Shown piece after piece: positions 54,831 to 63,522 of a DNA stretch of 64,000 nt; positions within the stretch are counted from its first letter, which is position 1; each line of letters begins with the position of its first letter. Both the position numbers and the translations under genes were made by a program. Location of the stretch: positions 62,001-126,000 of the forward strand of contig NZ_BMSK01000003.1 in the NCBI RefSeq assembly GCF_014649115.1, given 5' to 3'. The notes beneath the pieces are model-generated. The model saw only the letters and a program-made list of their open reading frames with translations. It had not been told where the DNA came from and did no database searches. Source of the stretch: Streptomyces eurythermus (GTDB lineage: Bacteria; Actinomycetota; Actinomycetes; Streptomycetales; Streptomycetaceae).

Positions 54831-55403
54831 TCAGCCCAGCTGCCGGTAGCGGCCGCGGAAGTACAGCAGCGGGCCGCCCTCGGCGCTGGGCACGCGCGCG
54901 GTGAGGACGCGGCCGATGACCAGGGTGTGGTCCCCGGCGGCCACCCGCTGCTCGGTGCGGCACTCCAGGGTGGCCAGCGCGCCCCCGACCAGCGGGGCGC
55001 CGGTGACCTCGCCACGGCGGTAGGGGATGTCCTCGAAGAGCAGCCGGTCGCTGATCCGGCCCTTCATGGCGAAGCGGCCCGCGATGTGCCGCTGGCTCTC
55101 GGCGAGGACCGACACCGCCCACAGCGGCTGTTCGGCGAGCAGGTCGTCCATGCGGGCGCCCTCGCGCAGGCTGACCATGACCAGCGGCGGGTCGAGGGAG
55201 ACCGACAGGAACGCGGTGGCGGTCATGCCGACGTCCTCCACCCCCGGTGCGTGGGGGTCGTCCGGGTCCAGCGGCGGTTCCTGCGCGGTGACCAGGACCA
55301 CGCCCGCGGCCAGCCGGGACATCGCGGCCCGGAACTCGTCGTTGCTCACCCCCTCAGCATGCCCGGAAGGCAGGGGGGTGGTGGGGGAGGGAGTCTTCAG
55401 CAC
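54831..55403 (-). CDS. Flavin reductase-like FMN-binding protein
   Basis: A 190-residue split-barrel flavoprotein. MTATAFLSVSLDPPLVMVSL is the FMN-binding signature of HpaC/ActVB-type flavin reductases, followed by WAVSVLAESQRHIAGRFA and a closing HTLVIGRVL strand. It would use NAD(P)H to supply reduced flavin to a partner oxygenase, but none is adjacent. The GTG at 55403 is the longest start; a GTG at 55349 (VSNDEFRAAMSRLAAG) is a plausible alternative because conservation begins there. Confidence 0.88.
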   Translation of the reverse strand: MLKTPSPTTPLPSGHAEGVSNDEFRAAMSRLAAGVVLVTAQEPPLDPDDPHAPGVEDVGMTATAFLSVSLDPPLVMVSLREGARMDDLLAEQPLWAVSVLAESQRHIAGRFAMKGRISDRLLFEDIPYRRGEVTGAPLVGGALATLECRTEQRVAAGDHTLVIGRVLTARVPSAEGGPLLYFRGRYRQLG

Positions 55404-55582
55404 GCCGGAAACGCTAGTCTTCGCCCGGTGCGGCCGGCATCGGGCCCTGGCCCGAGCCGGGTCCTAGGTCGCGAGGACCAGCGGCGCGTTCGCCGCGTGC
55501 ATGATGTGAACGGGCGCGCACCGTGTGTCTTCGGGAATCACACGGGGCAAACGCAGAAACTGCACTCAATTGTTCACGTTTC

Positions 55583-55602
55583 CTTGTGACTTGAGTCACA
55601 AG
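55583..55602. promoter_or_regulatory. Perfect palindrome upstream of cdgB, BldD-like
   Basis: CTTGTGAC (55583-55590), TTGA, GTCACAAG (55595-55602). It contains the GTGA-n6-TCAC arrangement of the early BldD consensus (AGTGA...TCACC). The spacing differs by one base from the later 15-bp BldD consensus. It lies 170 bp before the cdgB start in a promoter-sized gap; cdgB-type genes are known BldD targets. Confidence 0.5.
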
Positions 55603-55771
55603 AGGCGGGAATTGTTGACCCTGTGTACCGAGTGGGCAGCGCGCTGTGATTCAGTGGCGGGGAGCCGCAAGGACAACGCGCACAGCATGACGAAGAGCCA
55701 CCGCTGACCACGCGGGAGAAGCGCCGAAGGCAACCCTTGATTCGCTGCGAGGTCTCGGGGGGAGGGCGAGC

Positions 55772-57427
55772 ATGGAGACCGAGTCGGAGCCGTATGTCCG
55801 TCTTGCGTCCCTGCGACAGCTGCACCAGGTCATGGCCGACATCAACACGGCACGCAACCTGGCGGACACACTGCAGACCGTCGCCGACGGCGCCGTCAAC
55901 GCCCTCGGCTACGAGATGGCGGCCGTCAACATGGTCCGCCCCGACGGCGACCTGGTGGTCGCCGCCTTCTCCGGCAACCCCGCCGCCGAGGCCCTGATCA
56001 CCGGCCGGGTCGGCTCCCGCGAGTCCTGGGAGCGGCGCCTGACCATGGGCGAACGCTGGGGCGACCTGATCTTCATACCGCACACCGAGGGCTGGGTCCT
56101 GGACGACGACGACGTCCCCCAGTGGTTCACCGACGGCCCCGAGCCGCGCTTCGAGGACGAGTGGCACCCCTCGGACCGGCTCTTCGCGCCCATGTACACC
56201 CCCGGCGTCCAGGGCGGCGCCTGCGGCGAGCTGCTCGGCGTCATATCCGTCGACCGGCCGCGCAACGGCCGCCGACCCGGCGCCTGGGGCCGCGAGGCCC
56301 TCCAGATGTACGCCTTCCAGGCCGCCATCGCGATCAGCAACGCCCGCCTGCGCTCCAACATGCAGCGCGCCCTGATCCGTCTGGAGCGCGAGCAGCAGGC
56401 CCTGCGCGCCAGCGAGGAGTCCTTCCGACAGGCGTTCGAATATGCTCCCTCCGGCATGGCCATCGCCGAGATGGGCGGCGACCAGCACGGCCGCATCCTG
56501 CGCACCAACGACGCGCTGTGCCGGCTGCTCGGCCGCCCCGCCTCCGCGATGCGCCGCTACTCCTTCGCCGACCTCGTCCACCCCGAGGACATCGGCACCC
56601 TGCTGCGCACCTCCGCCGAGGGCGGGCGCGCCGAACTCCGCCTGGGCCGCCGCGACGGCAGCTACGTCTGGGTGTCGCTGCGCAACAGCGTGGTCGCGGA
56701 CGCCGCCGACGGGCCGCGCTTCCTGCTCACCCACGTGGAGGACATAGAGGAGCGCAAGCGGCGCGAACTCCAGCTCGCGCACCGCGCCTCCCACGACTCG
56801 CTGACCGGCCTGCCGAACTCCGCCGAGCTGCGCTCGCGCCTGTCGGCCCGGCTCTGCCGGCGCCCCGCCCACGCCGGCGCCCCGGACTCCCTGGACGCGG
56901 CCTACGGCCACCCCGCCCACGACATCCCGGCCGCCCACGGCTTCGACTTCGCACCGGGCGCCGAGGCGTACGACGCCTACGACCACCATGTGCACACCGT
57001 CGCCCCCGAGGACGGCCGCGACGACGGCGCCAAGGGCCTCGCGGTCCTCTTCTGCGACCTCGACGGCTTCAAGTCGATCAACGACCGGTTCGGGCACAAC
57101 GCGGGCGACGCGGTCCTCATCGAGGTCGCCCGGCGGCTGAGCAACGGGGTCCGCGACGGGGACACGGTGGCCCGGCTCGGCGGCGACGAGTTCGTGATCC
57201 TCGCCGACGGCCTCGGCCGGGCCGACGCCCAGGACCTCGCCGTACGGCTGCGCAACGAGATCATCCAGCCGATCCGGGCCGAGGGCCGGTCCGTCCGGGT
57301 GGGCGCGAGCTTCGGCATCGGCTGGGCGCACTGCGGCATGACGGCGGACGAGGTGCTGAAGTCCGCCGACGAGCGGATGTACGTAGAGAAACGATCTCGT
57401 CCCAAACAGCATCGCCGCGCGGGATGA
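55772..57427 (+). CDS. cdgB: GAF-PAS-GGDEF diguanylate cyclase CdgB
   Basis: A 551-residue c-di-GMP synthase. The GAF domain is about residues 15-190. The PAS domain with PAC is about 215-335 (FRQAFEYAPSGMAIAEMGGD, LVHPEDIGTLL, ELRLGRRDGSYVWVSLRNS). The GGDEF domain is about 345-545 with the active-site motif RLGGDEFVIL and an inhibitory I-site RDGD five residues upstream. A 60-residue Ala/His/Asp-rich insertion interrupts the GGDEF domain between LTGLPNSAEL and FCDLDGFKSIND. The architecture matches S. coelicolor CdgB, which affects development and antibiotic production. A BldD-like palindrome lies upstream. Confidence 0.92.
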   Translation: METESEPYVRLASLRQLHQVMADINTARNLADTLQTVADGAVNALGYEMAAVNMVRPDGDLVVAAFSGNPAAEALITGRVGSRESWERRLTMGERWGDLIFIPHTEGWVLDDDDVPQWFTDGPEPRFEDEWHPSDRLFAPMYTPGVQGGACGELLGVISVDRPRNGRRPGAWGREALQMYAFQAAIAISNARLRSNMQRALIRLEREQQALRASEESFRQAFEYAPSGMAIAEMGGDQHGRILRTNDALCRLLGRPASAMRRYSFADLVHPEDIGTLLRTSAEGGRAELRLGRRDGSYVWVSLRNSVVADAADGPRFLLTHVEDIEERKRRELQLAHRASHDSLTGLPNSAELRSRLSARLCRRPAHAGAPDSLDAAYGHPAHDIPAAHGFDFAPGAEAYDAYDHHVHTVAPEDGRDDGAKGLAVLFCDLDGFKSINDRFGHNAGDAVLIEVARRLSNGVRDGDTVARLGGDEFVILADGLGRADAQDLAVRLRNEIIQPIRAEGRSVRVGASFGIGWAHCGMTADEVLKSADERMYVEKRSRPKQHRRAG

Positions 57428-57544
57428 ACCGCAGGTCAGCGGGTTGACGCGATCCCGGTCACCCGTTTGGGGGACGGAGAGCGGGTAGGCTCGCCATTCC
57501 AACCCGTACCCCATCCGCACGCACCTGTTGAGGAGTACCAAGGG

Positions 57545-58504
57545 ATGACGCCCGGCGACAACGGCGCGAGCACGCCCGAGGACGACGACCCGTTCGGCTA
57601 CCTGTACGCAGACGGCCAGGCCCGGGGAGCCCAGCCGCCGTCCGGCGGCGGTTACGGCTACCCGAACTCGGTCAGCAGGGTGCGCGCGGTCGGCGAGCGC
57701 CGGTACGGCCAGCAGCCGGGGCCCTACGGCCAGCAGCCGCAGGGCACGTACGGCCAGGGCGTTCCGCAGCAGGGTGCCTACGGCCAGCCGAACGCCCACT
57801 ACCAGGCCCCGGAGACGCTGCCCGGCGGCGCGCCCCCGGCCGGCCACCGGACCGCGCCGCCCGCGCCCGGCCGCCGCGGCCCGAACACCAAGGGCCTGCT
57901 GATCGGCGCGATAGCCGTGGTCGCCGCGGTCGTCATCGGCATCGGCGTCGCGATGATCAACGGCAACACCGACGACGACGAGTCCGGCAACCAGGCCACC
58001 GCCGCCCCCACCCAGTCCCAGAGCCAGTCCCCGAGCCCGACGGGCAGCAGCTCGCCCACGGCCGGTGAACTGCCGAAGACCGACGCCGCGAGCGGCTCGG
58101 TCCAGCTGTCCGGCGGCGCGGCCGCGGCCTCGGACGTCCAGGGCGCGCAGGCGGCCGGCGGCACCTACGTGGGCGGCCTGAACACGGCGGGCGCGTCGGT
58201 GACCTGGACGGTCGACAACATCCCCGAGGCGGGCGCGTACACCATCTTCACGCGGTACAGCGTGACCGGTGAGGACCAGTCGATGACGGTGTCCGTCAAC
58301 GGCAAGGAGTTCGGCAGCAAGATCGGGTTCCGCAACTGGCGCAGTGCCCCCGACGGCGACTTCGCCAAGGGCTGGACGCACTCCTATGTGTGGCCCACCC
58401 TCGACAAGGGCCGCAACACCATCTCGATCTCCTGCCAGCCCGGCGACAAGTGCAACGTCCTGCTGGACCAGATGTGGATCAAGAAGGGCCGCGTCACCAG
58501 CTAG
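57545..58504 (+). CDS. Membrane-anchored carbohydrate-binding (CBM6/35-like) protein
   Basis: A 319-residue type II membrane protein. It has a cytoplasmic Gly/Gln/Pro/Tyr-rich region (residues 1-115, with YGQQPGPYGQQPQGTYGQG-type repeats), one transmembrane helix (GLLIGAIAVVAAVVIGIGVA, about 117-136) and a Ser/Thr/Gln linker. The extracellular beta-sandwich (about 185-319) includes TWTVDNIPEAGAYTIFTRYS and GRNTISISCQPGDKCNVLLD and resembles CBM35/CBM6 modules, which bind wall or plant polysaccharides. AAGGG precedes the ATG. It starts 117 bp after cdgB on the same strand. Confidence 0.8.
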   Translation: MTPGDNGASTPEDDDPFGYLYADGQARGAQPPSGGGYGYPNSVSRVRAVGERRYGQQPGPYGQQPQGTYGQGVPQQGAYGQPNAHYQAPETLPGGAPPAGHRTAPPAPGRRGPNTKGLLIGAIAVVAAVVIGIGVAMINGNTDDDESGNQATAAPTQSQSQSPSPTGSSSPTAGELPKTDAASGSVQLSGGAAAASDVQGAQAAGGTYVGGLNTAGASVTWTVDNIPEAGAYTIFTRYSVTGEDQSMTVSVNGKEFGSKIGFRNWRSAPDGDFAKGWTHSYVWPTLDKGRNTISISCQPGDKCNVLLDQMWIKKGRVTS

Positions 58505-58526
58505 AACCGGTCAGGTCGCCGGCCGG

Positions 58527-59501
58527 CTAGGCCGCGCTGGCCGCCCCCGTGACCCGGACCCGGCCGAGGAGTTCCGCGTACGCGGCGTGGTCGAACTCGC
58601 CCGCCGCCGGGGCCCGTACCGTCGCCGCCGACAGGGCTGCCGCGCGGGCCAGGCGGTCCGGCCAGGGGAGGCGGTCCACCAGGCCGGAGAGCAGGCCCGC
58701 CACCGCCGAGTCGCCGGCGCCCGTGGGGTTGCCGCGGACGGGGGCGGGCGGGGCGGCGCGCCAGTGGCCCTCCGGGGTGACGGCGAGCAGGCCGTCCGCG
58801 CCGAGGGAGGCGACCACCGCGTGCGCCCCGCGCCGGCGGGCGTCCTGGGTGGCGCGCAACGGTTCGTGGGAGCCGGTGAGTTCGGCGAGTTCCCCGGCGT
58901 TCGGCTTGATGATGTCCGGCCGGGCGGCGACCCCCCGGCGCAGCGCCTCCCCGCTGGTGTCCAGCAGTACCGGCACACCGGCGGAGCGGGCCGCGCGGAC
59001 CAGGCCCGCGTACGCCCCCACCGGCACCCCCGGCGGCAGACTCCCGCACAGCGCCACCGCCTCGGCGCCCGGCAGCAGCTCCTGGTACCGGCCGAGGAAG
59101 GCCGCCCACTCGGCCGGGGAGATCTGCGGGCCCGGCTCGTTCAGCTGGGTGGTGTCACCGGTGCGCTCGTCCACCACCGCGACCGTGCGCCGGGTCGCCC
59201 CGGAGACCGGCACCAGCGCGTCCACCAGGGCACCGGGCGCGTCCGCGCCCCCCTGCTCCCGCGCCACGGGGGCCGTCGGCGCCGGTGCCAGCATCGCGCG
59301 CAGGACCGCGCCGGTGTGGCCGCCCGCGAAGCCGGTGACCGTCACGTCGTGGCCGAGCGCGGCCAGCACCCGGGCCACGTTCACGCCCTTGCCGCCGGGG
59401 CGTTCGGCGACCTCCGAGACGCGGTGGGTGGCGTGCGGCCGCAGCGACCGTACGCGGTAGGTGATGTCGAGAGCGGTGTTCAGTGTGACCGTGAGGATCA
59501 C
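58527..59501 (-). CDS. 1-phosphofructokinase-family (PfkB) hexose kinase
   Basis: A 324-residue PfkB sugar kinase. The start MILTVTLNTALDITYRV and the motif RPGGKGVNVARVLAALGH are typical of the LacC/FruK/TagK group. The catalytic Asp and anion hole are in GNPTGAGDSAVAGLL (about residue 255). Substrates could be fructose-1-phosphate, tagatose-6-phosphate or another phosphohexose. It is the last of three minus-strand sugar genes after nagK and nagA, with a 122-bp gap from nagA, so a role downstream of amino-sugar degradation is plausible but unproven. Confidence 0.88.
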   Translation of the reverse strand: MILTVTLNTALDITYRVRSLRPHATHRVSEVAERPGGKGVNVARVLAALGHDVTVTGFAGGHTGAVLRAMLAPAPTAPVAREQGGADAPGALVDALVPVSGATRRTVAVVDERTGDTTQLNEPGPQISPAEWAAFLGRYQELLPGAEAVALCGSLPPGVPVGAYAGLVRAARSAGVPVLLDTSGEALRRGVAARPDIIKPNAGELAELTGSHEPLRATQDARRRGAHAVVASLGADGLLAVTPEGHWRAAPPAPVRGNPTGAGDSAVAGLLSGLVDRLPWPDRLARAAALSAATVRAPAAGEFDHAAYAELLGRVRVTGAASAA

Positions 59502-59623
59502 CCGGGCCGACCTCCCTCGAAGTCCCTGCGATGTCTTGGGTGTCCGGGGCCTCGATCATGCCAAAGAGACGGCCACCGGCCCAGTGCGCGGACCGGCCAC
59601 CGTCTCCTCGACGGGGTTACGGA

Positions 59624-60838
59624 TCAGGGCAGTTGGGGCGCTACCACCCATTCGCCCCGCCGCATGACGCCCTTCAGCGCGAAGTCCGCGTCCAGCAGGA
59701 CCAGGTCCGCGTCCTTGCCGGGCTCCAGCGAGCCGATCCGGTCGTCCAGGCCGAGCAGGCGCGCCGGGTTGGCCGACAGCGCGGTCACCACGTCCTCCAC
59801 CGGCAGCTTGTCGACGGTCACCGCGCGCCGGAACGCCCGGTCCAGGGTGAGCGTGGAGCCCGCGATCGAGCCGCCCTCCACCAGCCGGGCCACGCCCTCG
59901 CTGACCTCGACCTCCAGCGGACCGAGCAGATAGCGGCCGTCGGCGCTGCCGGCCGCGTCCATCGCGTCGGTGATGAACGCGACCCGCTCCGCGCCCGCGT
60001 GCCGGAACGCCAGTTCCAGGGCCGCCGGGTGCAGATGGACGCCGTCGTTGATCAGCTCGACGGTGACCCGCTCGTCCTGGAGCAGCGCGGCGATCGGTCC
60101 GGGCGCGCGGTGGTTCAGCGCGGGCATGGCGTTGAAGAGGTGGGTGGCGACGGTGGCGCCCGCGTCGATGGCCTCGGCCGTCTGCTCGTAGCTGGCGTCC
60201 GTGTGCCCGATCGCCGCGATCACCCCGTGCTCGGCGAGCAGCCGCACCGAGTCGATGCCGCCGGGCAGTTCGGTGGCGAGGGTGACCATCTTCGCGTGGC
60301 CGCGCGCCGCGTCGATCAGCTTGCGGACCTCGGCCGGGTCCGGGTCGCGCAGCAGCGACTCGGAGTGCGCGCCCTTGCGGCACGGCGAGATGAACGGGCC
60401 CTCGAAGTGGATGCCCGCGATCTCGCCCTGCTCGGCCAGCTCGCTCAGCAGCCCGGCCTGGCGGACCAGCAGGTCCATCTCGTCGGTGACGGTGGAGGCG
60501 ACCAGCGTGGTGGTGCCGTGCAGCCGGTGGGTGCGCACGGCCGTCATGGCCTGCTCCGCCGTACCCGCGAAGGACGCGCCGCCGCCGCCGTGGTTGTGGA
60601 TGTCCACGAAGCCGGGGACCAGCCAGTGCCCGGTGACGTCGACGACCTCGGCGCCGGCCGGTGCCGAGGCGGCGATGCGGGTGCCGTCGATCGCCAGCCG
60701 GCCGTTCTCCACGGTCCCGGTGGGCAGCACCACGTGCGCGCCGGTGAGCACCTGCGGCGTCGTCGTGGCGGAGCGCGCAGTTCCCCGCGCCCCTCTCGGG
60801 GCGCCGTCCGGGGCCGGAGTTTCCCGCTCGGTTGCCAT
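59624..60838 (-). CDS. nagA: N-acetylglucosamine-6-phosphate deacetylase
   Basis: A 404-residue amidohydrolase converting GlcNAc-6-P to GlcN-6-P and acetate. Visible active-site features are the metal motif VDIHNHGGGG (H-x-H), Glu in IHFEGPFIS, His in IGHTDAS and HLFNAMPAL, and the catalytic Asp in FITDAMDAAG. GlcN-6-P is the effector that releases DasR in Streptomyces, so this enzyme is part of the signal path. The ATG overlaps the stop of nagK by one base (TGATG), indicating coupled translation. The N-terminal 30 residues are extra and Ala/Thr-rich. Confidence 0.95.
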   Translation of the reverse strand: MATERETPAPDGAPRGARGTARSATTTPQVLTGAHVVLPTGTVENGRLAIDGTRIAASAPAGAEVVDVTGHWLVPGFVDIHNHGGGGASFAGTAEQAMTAVRTHRLHGTTTLVASTVTDEMDLLVRQAGLLSELAEQGEIAGIHFEGPFISPCRKGAHSESLLRDPDPAEVRKLIDAARGHAKMVTLATELPGGIDSVRLLAEHGVIAAIGHTDASYEQTAEAIDAGATVATHLFNAMPALNHRAPGPIAALLQDERVTVELINDGVHLHPAALELAFRHAGAERVAFITDAMDAAGSADGRYLLGPLEVEVSEGVARLVEGGSIAGSTLTLDRAFRRAVTVDKLPVEDVVTALSANPARLLGLDDRIGSLEPGKDADLVLLDADFALKGVMRRGEWVVAPQLP

Positions 60839-61785
60839 CAGGTGCTTACCTCCGGAGTCGTAGGAGTGATCGTCAGCAGATCGCGGGCCAGCAGCCCCGC
60901 GCCCAGGCAGCCGGCGCTGTCGCCGAGGGCGGCGGGGACGAGGGCGGGTGCCTTCTGGAAGGTGATCCGGCGCCGGACGGCCTCCCGCAGCGGCCGGAAC
61001 AACACTTCCCCCGCCTCGGCCAGCCCGCCACCGATGATCAGCGTGCGCGGGTCCAGCAGGGTGACGGCGGTGAGCAGTCCGTCGGCGAGCGCGTCCACCG
61101 CCTCCTGCCAGACCCGGACGGCGTTCGGGTCACCGGACGCGACGGCCCGCGCGCAGTCCGCGGCGTCCGCGTCCGGGTCGCCGCAGGCAGCCGCCCAGGC
61201 CGCGCCGACGGCGGCGGCGGAGGCGTACCGCTCCAGGCAGCCGCGCTGCCCGCAGGGACAGTCGGTGCCGCCGGGCCGTACGACGATGTGGCCGATCTCG
61301 CCCGCGAAGCCGTGCGCGCCGGCCTCCACCCGCCCGCCGATGCCGATCGCGCCGGCGATCCCGGTGCCCAGCGCCAGGAACAGGAACCGGTCCGTGCCCC
61401 GGCCCGCGCCGATCCGGCCCTCGGCGAGGCCGCCGGTGCGCACGTCGTGCCCGAGGGCGACCGGCATCCCGAGCCGGTCGGCGAGCAGCGAGCGCAGGGG
61501 TACGTCCCGCCAGCCGAGGTTGGCGGAGTAGACGGCGGTGCCGTCCCGCTCGTCGACGATGCCGGGGACGGCGATGCCGGCCGCGCCGGCCGGTTCGCCG
61601 TAACTGCCGACGCCGTGGGCGCGCAGCTCGGTGGCGAAGTCGAGGATGCCCGCCACGACCGCCTCGGGGCCGTGCTCCCGGCCGGTGGAGCGGCGGGCGC
61701 GGTGCAGCAGCGTGCCGTCGGCGCCGACGAGGGCGGCCTTGATCCCGGTACCGCCCACGTCCAGGGCGATGACATGTCTCACCAC
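60838..61785 (-). CDS. nagK: ROK-family sugar kinase, probable N-acetylglucosamine kinase
   Basis: A 315-residue ROK kinase. The ATP phosphate loop is IALDVGGTGIKAALVG (residues 5-20). The zinc motif is CPCGQRGCLERYAS (C-x-C-x4-C), and the catalytic Asp region is GLAEGRIG/LGHDVRTGG. It is coupled to nagA and divergent from a sugar-binding lipoprotein, with two dre-like sites in between. A GlcNAc or GlcN kinase feeding NagA is therefore the best reading. The GTG at 61785 is used; a second GTG follows immediately. Confidence 0.9.
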   Translation of the reverse strand: MVRHVIALDVGGTGIKAALVGADGTLLHRARRSTGREHGPEAVVAGILDFATELRAHGVGSYGEPAGAAGIAVPGIVDERDGTAVYSANLGWRDVPLRSLLADRLGMPVALGHDVRTGGLAEGRIGAGRGTDRFLFLALGTGIAGAIGIGGRVEAGAHGFAGEIGHIVVRPGGTDCPCGQRGCLERYASAAAVGAAWAAACGDPDADAADCARAVASGDPNAVRVWQEAVDALADGLLTAVTLLDPRTLIIGGGLAEAGEVLFRPLREAVRRRITFQKAPALVPAALGDSAGCLGAGLLARDLLTITPTTPEVST

Positions 61786-61812
61786 GGGGCTAGTGTGACC
61801 CTCCCACCCGCG

Positions 61813-61828
61813 AGAGGTCTAGTCCACT
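61813..61828. promoter_or_regulatory. dre-like DasR site 1, nagK side
   Basis: AGAGGTCTAGTCCACT matches the remembered dre consensus ACTGGTCTAGACCAGT at most positions, including the core GGTCTAG. It lies 27 bp before the nagK start in the divergent promoter. Confidence 0.7.
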
Positions 61829-61830
61829 CA

Positions 61831-61846
61831 CGTGGTGTAGACCTTA
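61831..61846. promoter_or_regulatory. dre-like DasR site 2, sugar-binding protein side
   Basis: CGTGGTGTAGACCTTA resembles the dre variant AGTGGTGTAGACCACC, keeping TGGTGTAGACC. Two bases separate it from site 1; together they span the centre of the 102-bp divergent region. Confidence 0.65.
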
Positions 61847-61887
61847 TGTGTCCATATGTTGAACGGTCAGACGGCAGGGTTGGGGCT

Positions 61888-63174
61888 TTGAGGGTGCGTC
61901 GGGGTACGGCAGGAACGATCGCGGTGGCGTCCGCACTGGGCATGGCGGCGGTCCTCGGCGGCTGCGGGAGCACGGGGTCCTCCGACGTCACGCTCAGACT
62001 GGTCGCCGCGGACTACGGCGACTCGCCGGCCCACAGCTCCAAGAAGTACTGGGACGACCTGGTCAAGGACTACGAGTCCACGCACCCGGACGTGAAGGTC
62101 GAGGTCAGCGTCTACTCCTGGAACGACGTCGACCGCAAGGTCAAGGAGATGGTCGACGCCGGGCACGCCCCCGACCTGGCCCAGATCGGCGCCTACGCCG
62201 ACTACGCAGCCGCCGGCAAGCTCTACCCGGCCTCGGAGCTGCTCTCCATCCGCACCCAGGCCAACTTCCTCTCCCAGCTCTCCGACGCCGGCGAGTGGAA
62301 GTTCACCCAGTACGGCATCCCGTTCGCCGCCTCCACCCGCGTGCTCTTCTACAACAAGACCCTGTTCGCCAAGGCCGGCATCACCCCGCCCACCACCTGG
62401 GCCGAGCTGGCCGCCGACGCCGCGGCGCTCAAGGACAAGGGCGTGAAGTACCCCTTCGCGCTGCCGCTCGGCCCGGAGGAGGCGCAGGCCGAGACCATGC
62501 AGTGGCTGCTCGCCGGCGGCAACGGCGGCAGCGGCTACACCGACGACATCGGCACCTACACCATCGACTCCGCCACCAACGTCTCCACCTTCACCTGGCT
62601 CAAGGACGACCTGGTCGGCAAGGGCCTCACCGGCCCGGTCGCCCCCGGCAAGCTGAACCGCGCCGACGCCTTCGCCGCCTTCGCCGACGGCCAGGTCGGC
62701 ATGCTCAACGGCCACCCCACGCTGATCCAGCAGGCCGCCGCGAAGGGCGTGAAGTTCGGCACCGTGCCGACGCCGGGCCGCACCGGCAAGGCCAGGGCCT
62801 CCATGGGCGTCACCGACTGGATGATGGCCTTCAAGAACGGTCACCGCGACCAGGTCGGCGACTTCCTCGACTTCGTCTACAACGACAAGAACGTCCTCGA
62901 CTTCTCCCGCACCTACGGGCTGCTGCCGGTCACCAGCTCCGCCTCCAACGCCATGAGCACGTCGAACGACGCGGCCGACAAGGCCCTGCGCCCCTTCCTG
63001 GAAGAGCTGCCCAGCACCGAGCTCTACCCGGTCGGCAAGACCTCCTGGGCGGCGGTCAGCGCGGCCGTGAAGCAGAACATAGGCCAGGCCGTCGCCCCGA
63101 ACGGCAGCCCCAACGGCGTGCTGACCCGGATCCAGGCGACGGCCACGGCGGCCGACAGCACCACCGCGAACTGA
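61888..63174 (+). CDS. Extracellular sugar-binding lipoprotein of an ABC importer
   Basis: A 428-residue solute-binding protein. The Arg-rich start (RVRRGTAG) leads into a signal peptide with lipobox AVLGGC (Cys near residue 27). Family 1 sugar-binding features follow: SWNDVDRKVKEMVDAGHAPDLAQI, GKLYPASELL, FAASTRVLFYNKTLFAKAGI and FADGQVGMLNGH. No permease genes adjoin it; the ATPase may be MsiK, encoded at 38 kb. dre-like sites upstream suggest an amino-sugar or chito-oligosaccharide ligand. The TTG at 61888 or the GTG at 61894 may be the start. Confidence 0.88.
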   Translation: MRVRRGTAGTIAVASALGMAAVLGGCGSTGSSDVTLRLVAADYGDSPAHSSKKYWDDLVKDYESTHPDVKVEVSVYSWNDVDRKVKEMVDAGHAPDLAQIGAYADYAAAGKLYPASELLSIRTQANFLSQLSDAGEWKFTQYGIPFAASTRVLFYNKTLFAKAGITPPTTWAELAADAAALKDKGVKYPFALPLGPEEAQAETMQWLLAGGNGGSGYTDDIGTYTIDSATNVSTFTWLKDDLVGKGLTGPVAPGKLNRADAFAAFADGQVGMLNGHPTLIQQAAAKGVKFGTVPTPGRTGKARASMGVTDWMMAFKNGHRDQVGDFLDFVYNDKNVLDFSRTYGLLPVTSSASNAMSTSNDAADKALRPFLEELPSTELYPVGKTSWAAVSAAVKQNIGQAVAPNGSPNGVLTRIQATATAADSTTAN

Positions 63175-63209
63175 GCACCGCCTCCCCGCCGGCCGCTACG
63201 GTGGCCGGC

Positions 63210-63434
63210 ATGGAACTGGGCAGCCGCGAAAAAGCCATCCTCGCGCTGGAGCGCCGGGCCTTTCCCGGGCCCGGCGCGAAGGAACGCGCCATCCGCGAGG
63301 AACTGGACCTCTCCCCGGTGCGCTACTACCAGCTGCTCAACGCCCTCCTGGACGACGAGCGCGCCCTGGCCCACGACCCGGTCACGGTCAACCGCCTGCG
63401 CCGGATCCGGGAGGCCCGGCGGGCGGAGCGCTGA
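63210..63434 (+). CDS. DUF3263 small HTH-like protein
   Basis: A 74-residue basic protein starting MELGSREKAILALERRAFPG, with a helix-turn-helix-like stretch AIREELDLSPVRYYQLLNAL and a charged C-terminal helix. DUF3263 is an actinobacterial family thought to bind DNA, with no proven role. It commonly lies just before otsB, as here, and is separated from it by an 18-bp repeat tract. Confidence 0.85.
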   Translation: MELGSREKAILALERRAFPGPGAKERAIREELDLSPVRYYQLLNALLDDERALAHDPVTVNRLRRIREARRAER

Positions 63435-63440
63435 CCCGGG

Positions 63441-63494
63441 CTCCGGCACAGGCGTGAACTCCGGCGCAGGCGTGAGCTTCGGCTCAGGCGTGAG
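63441..63494. repeat. Three tandem 18-bp repeats before otsB
   Basis: Units CTCCGGCACAGGCGTGAA (63441-63458), CTCCGGCGCAGGCGTGAG (63459-63476) and CTTCGGCTCAGGCGTGAG (63477-63494) follow the DUF3263 stop directly and end 28 bp before the otsB start. Confidence 0.8.
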
Positions 63495-63522
63495 CCCCGC
63501 CCGCGCCGGATACTGTCGCGGT

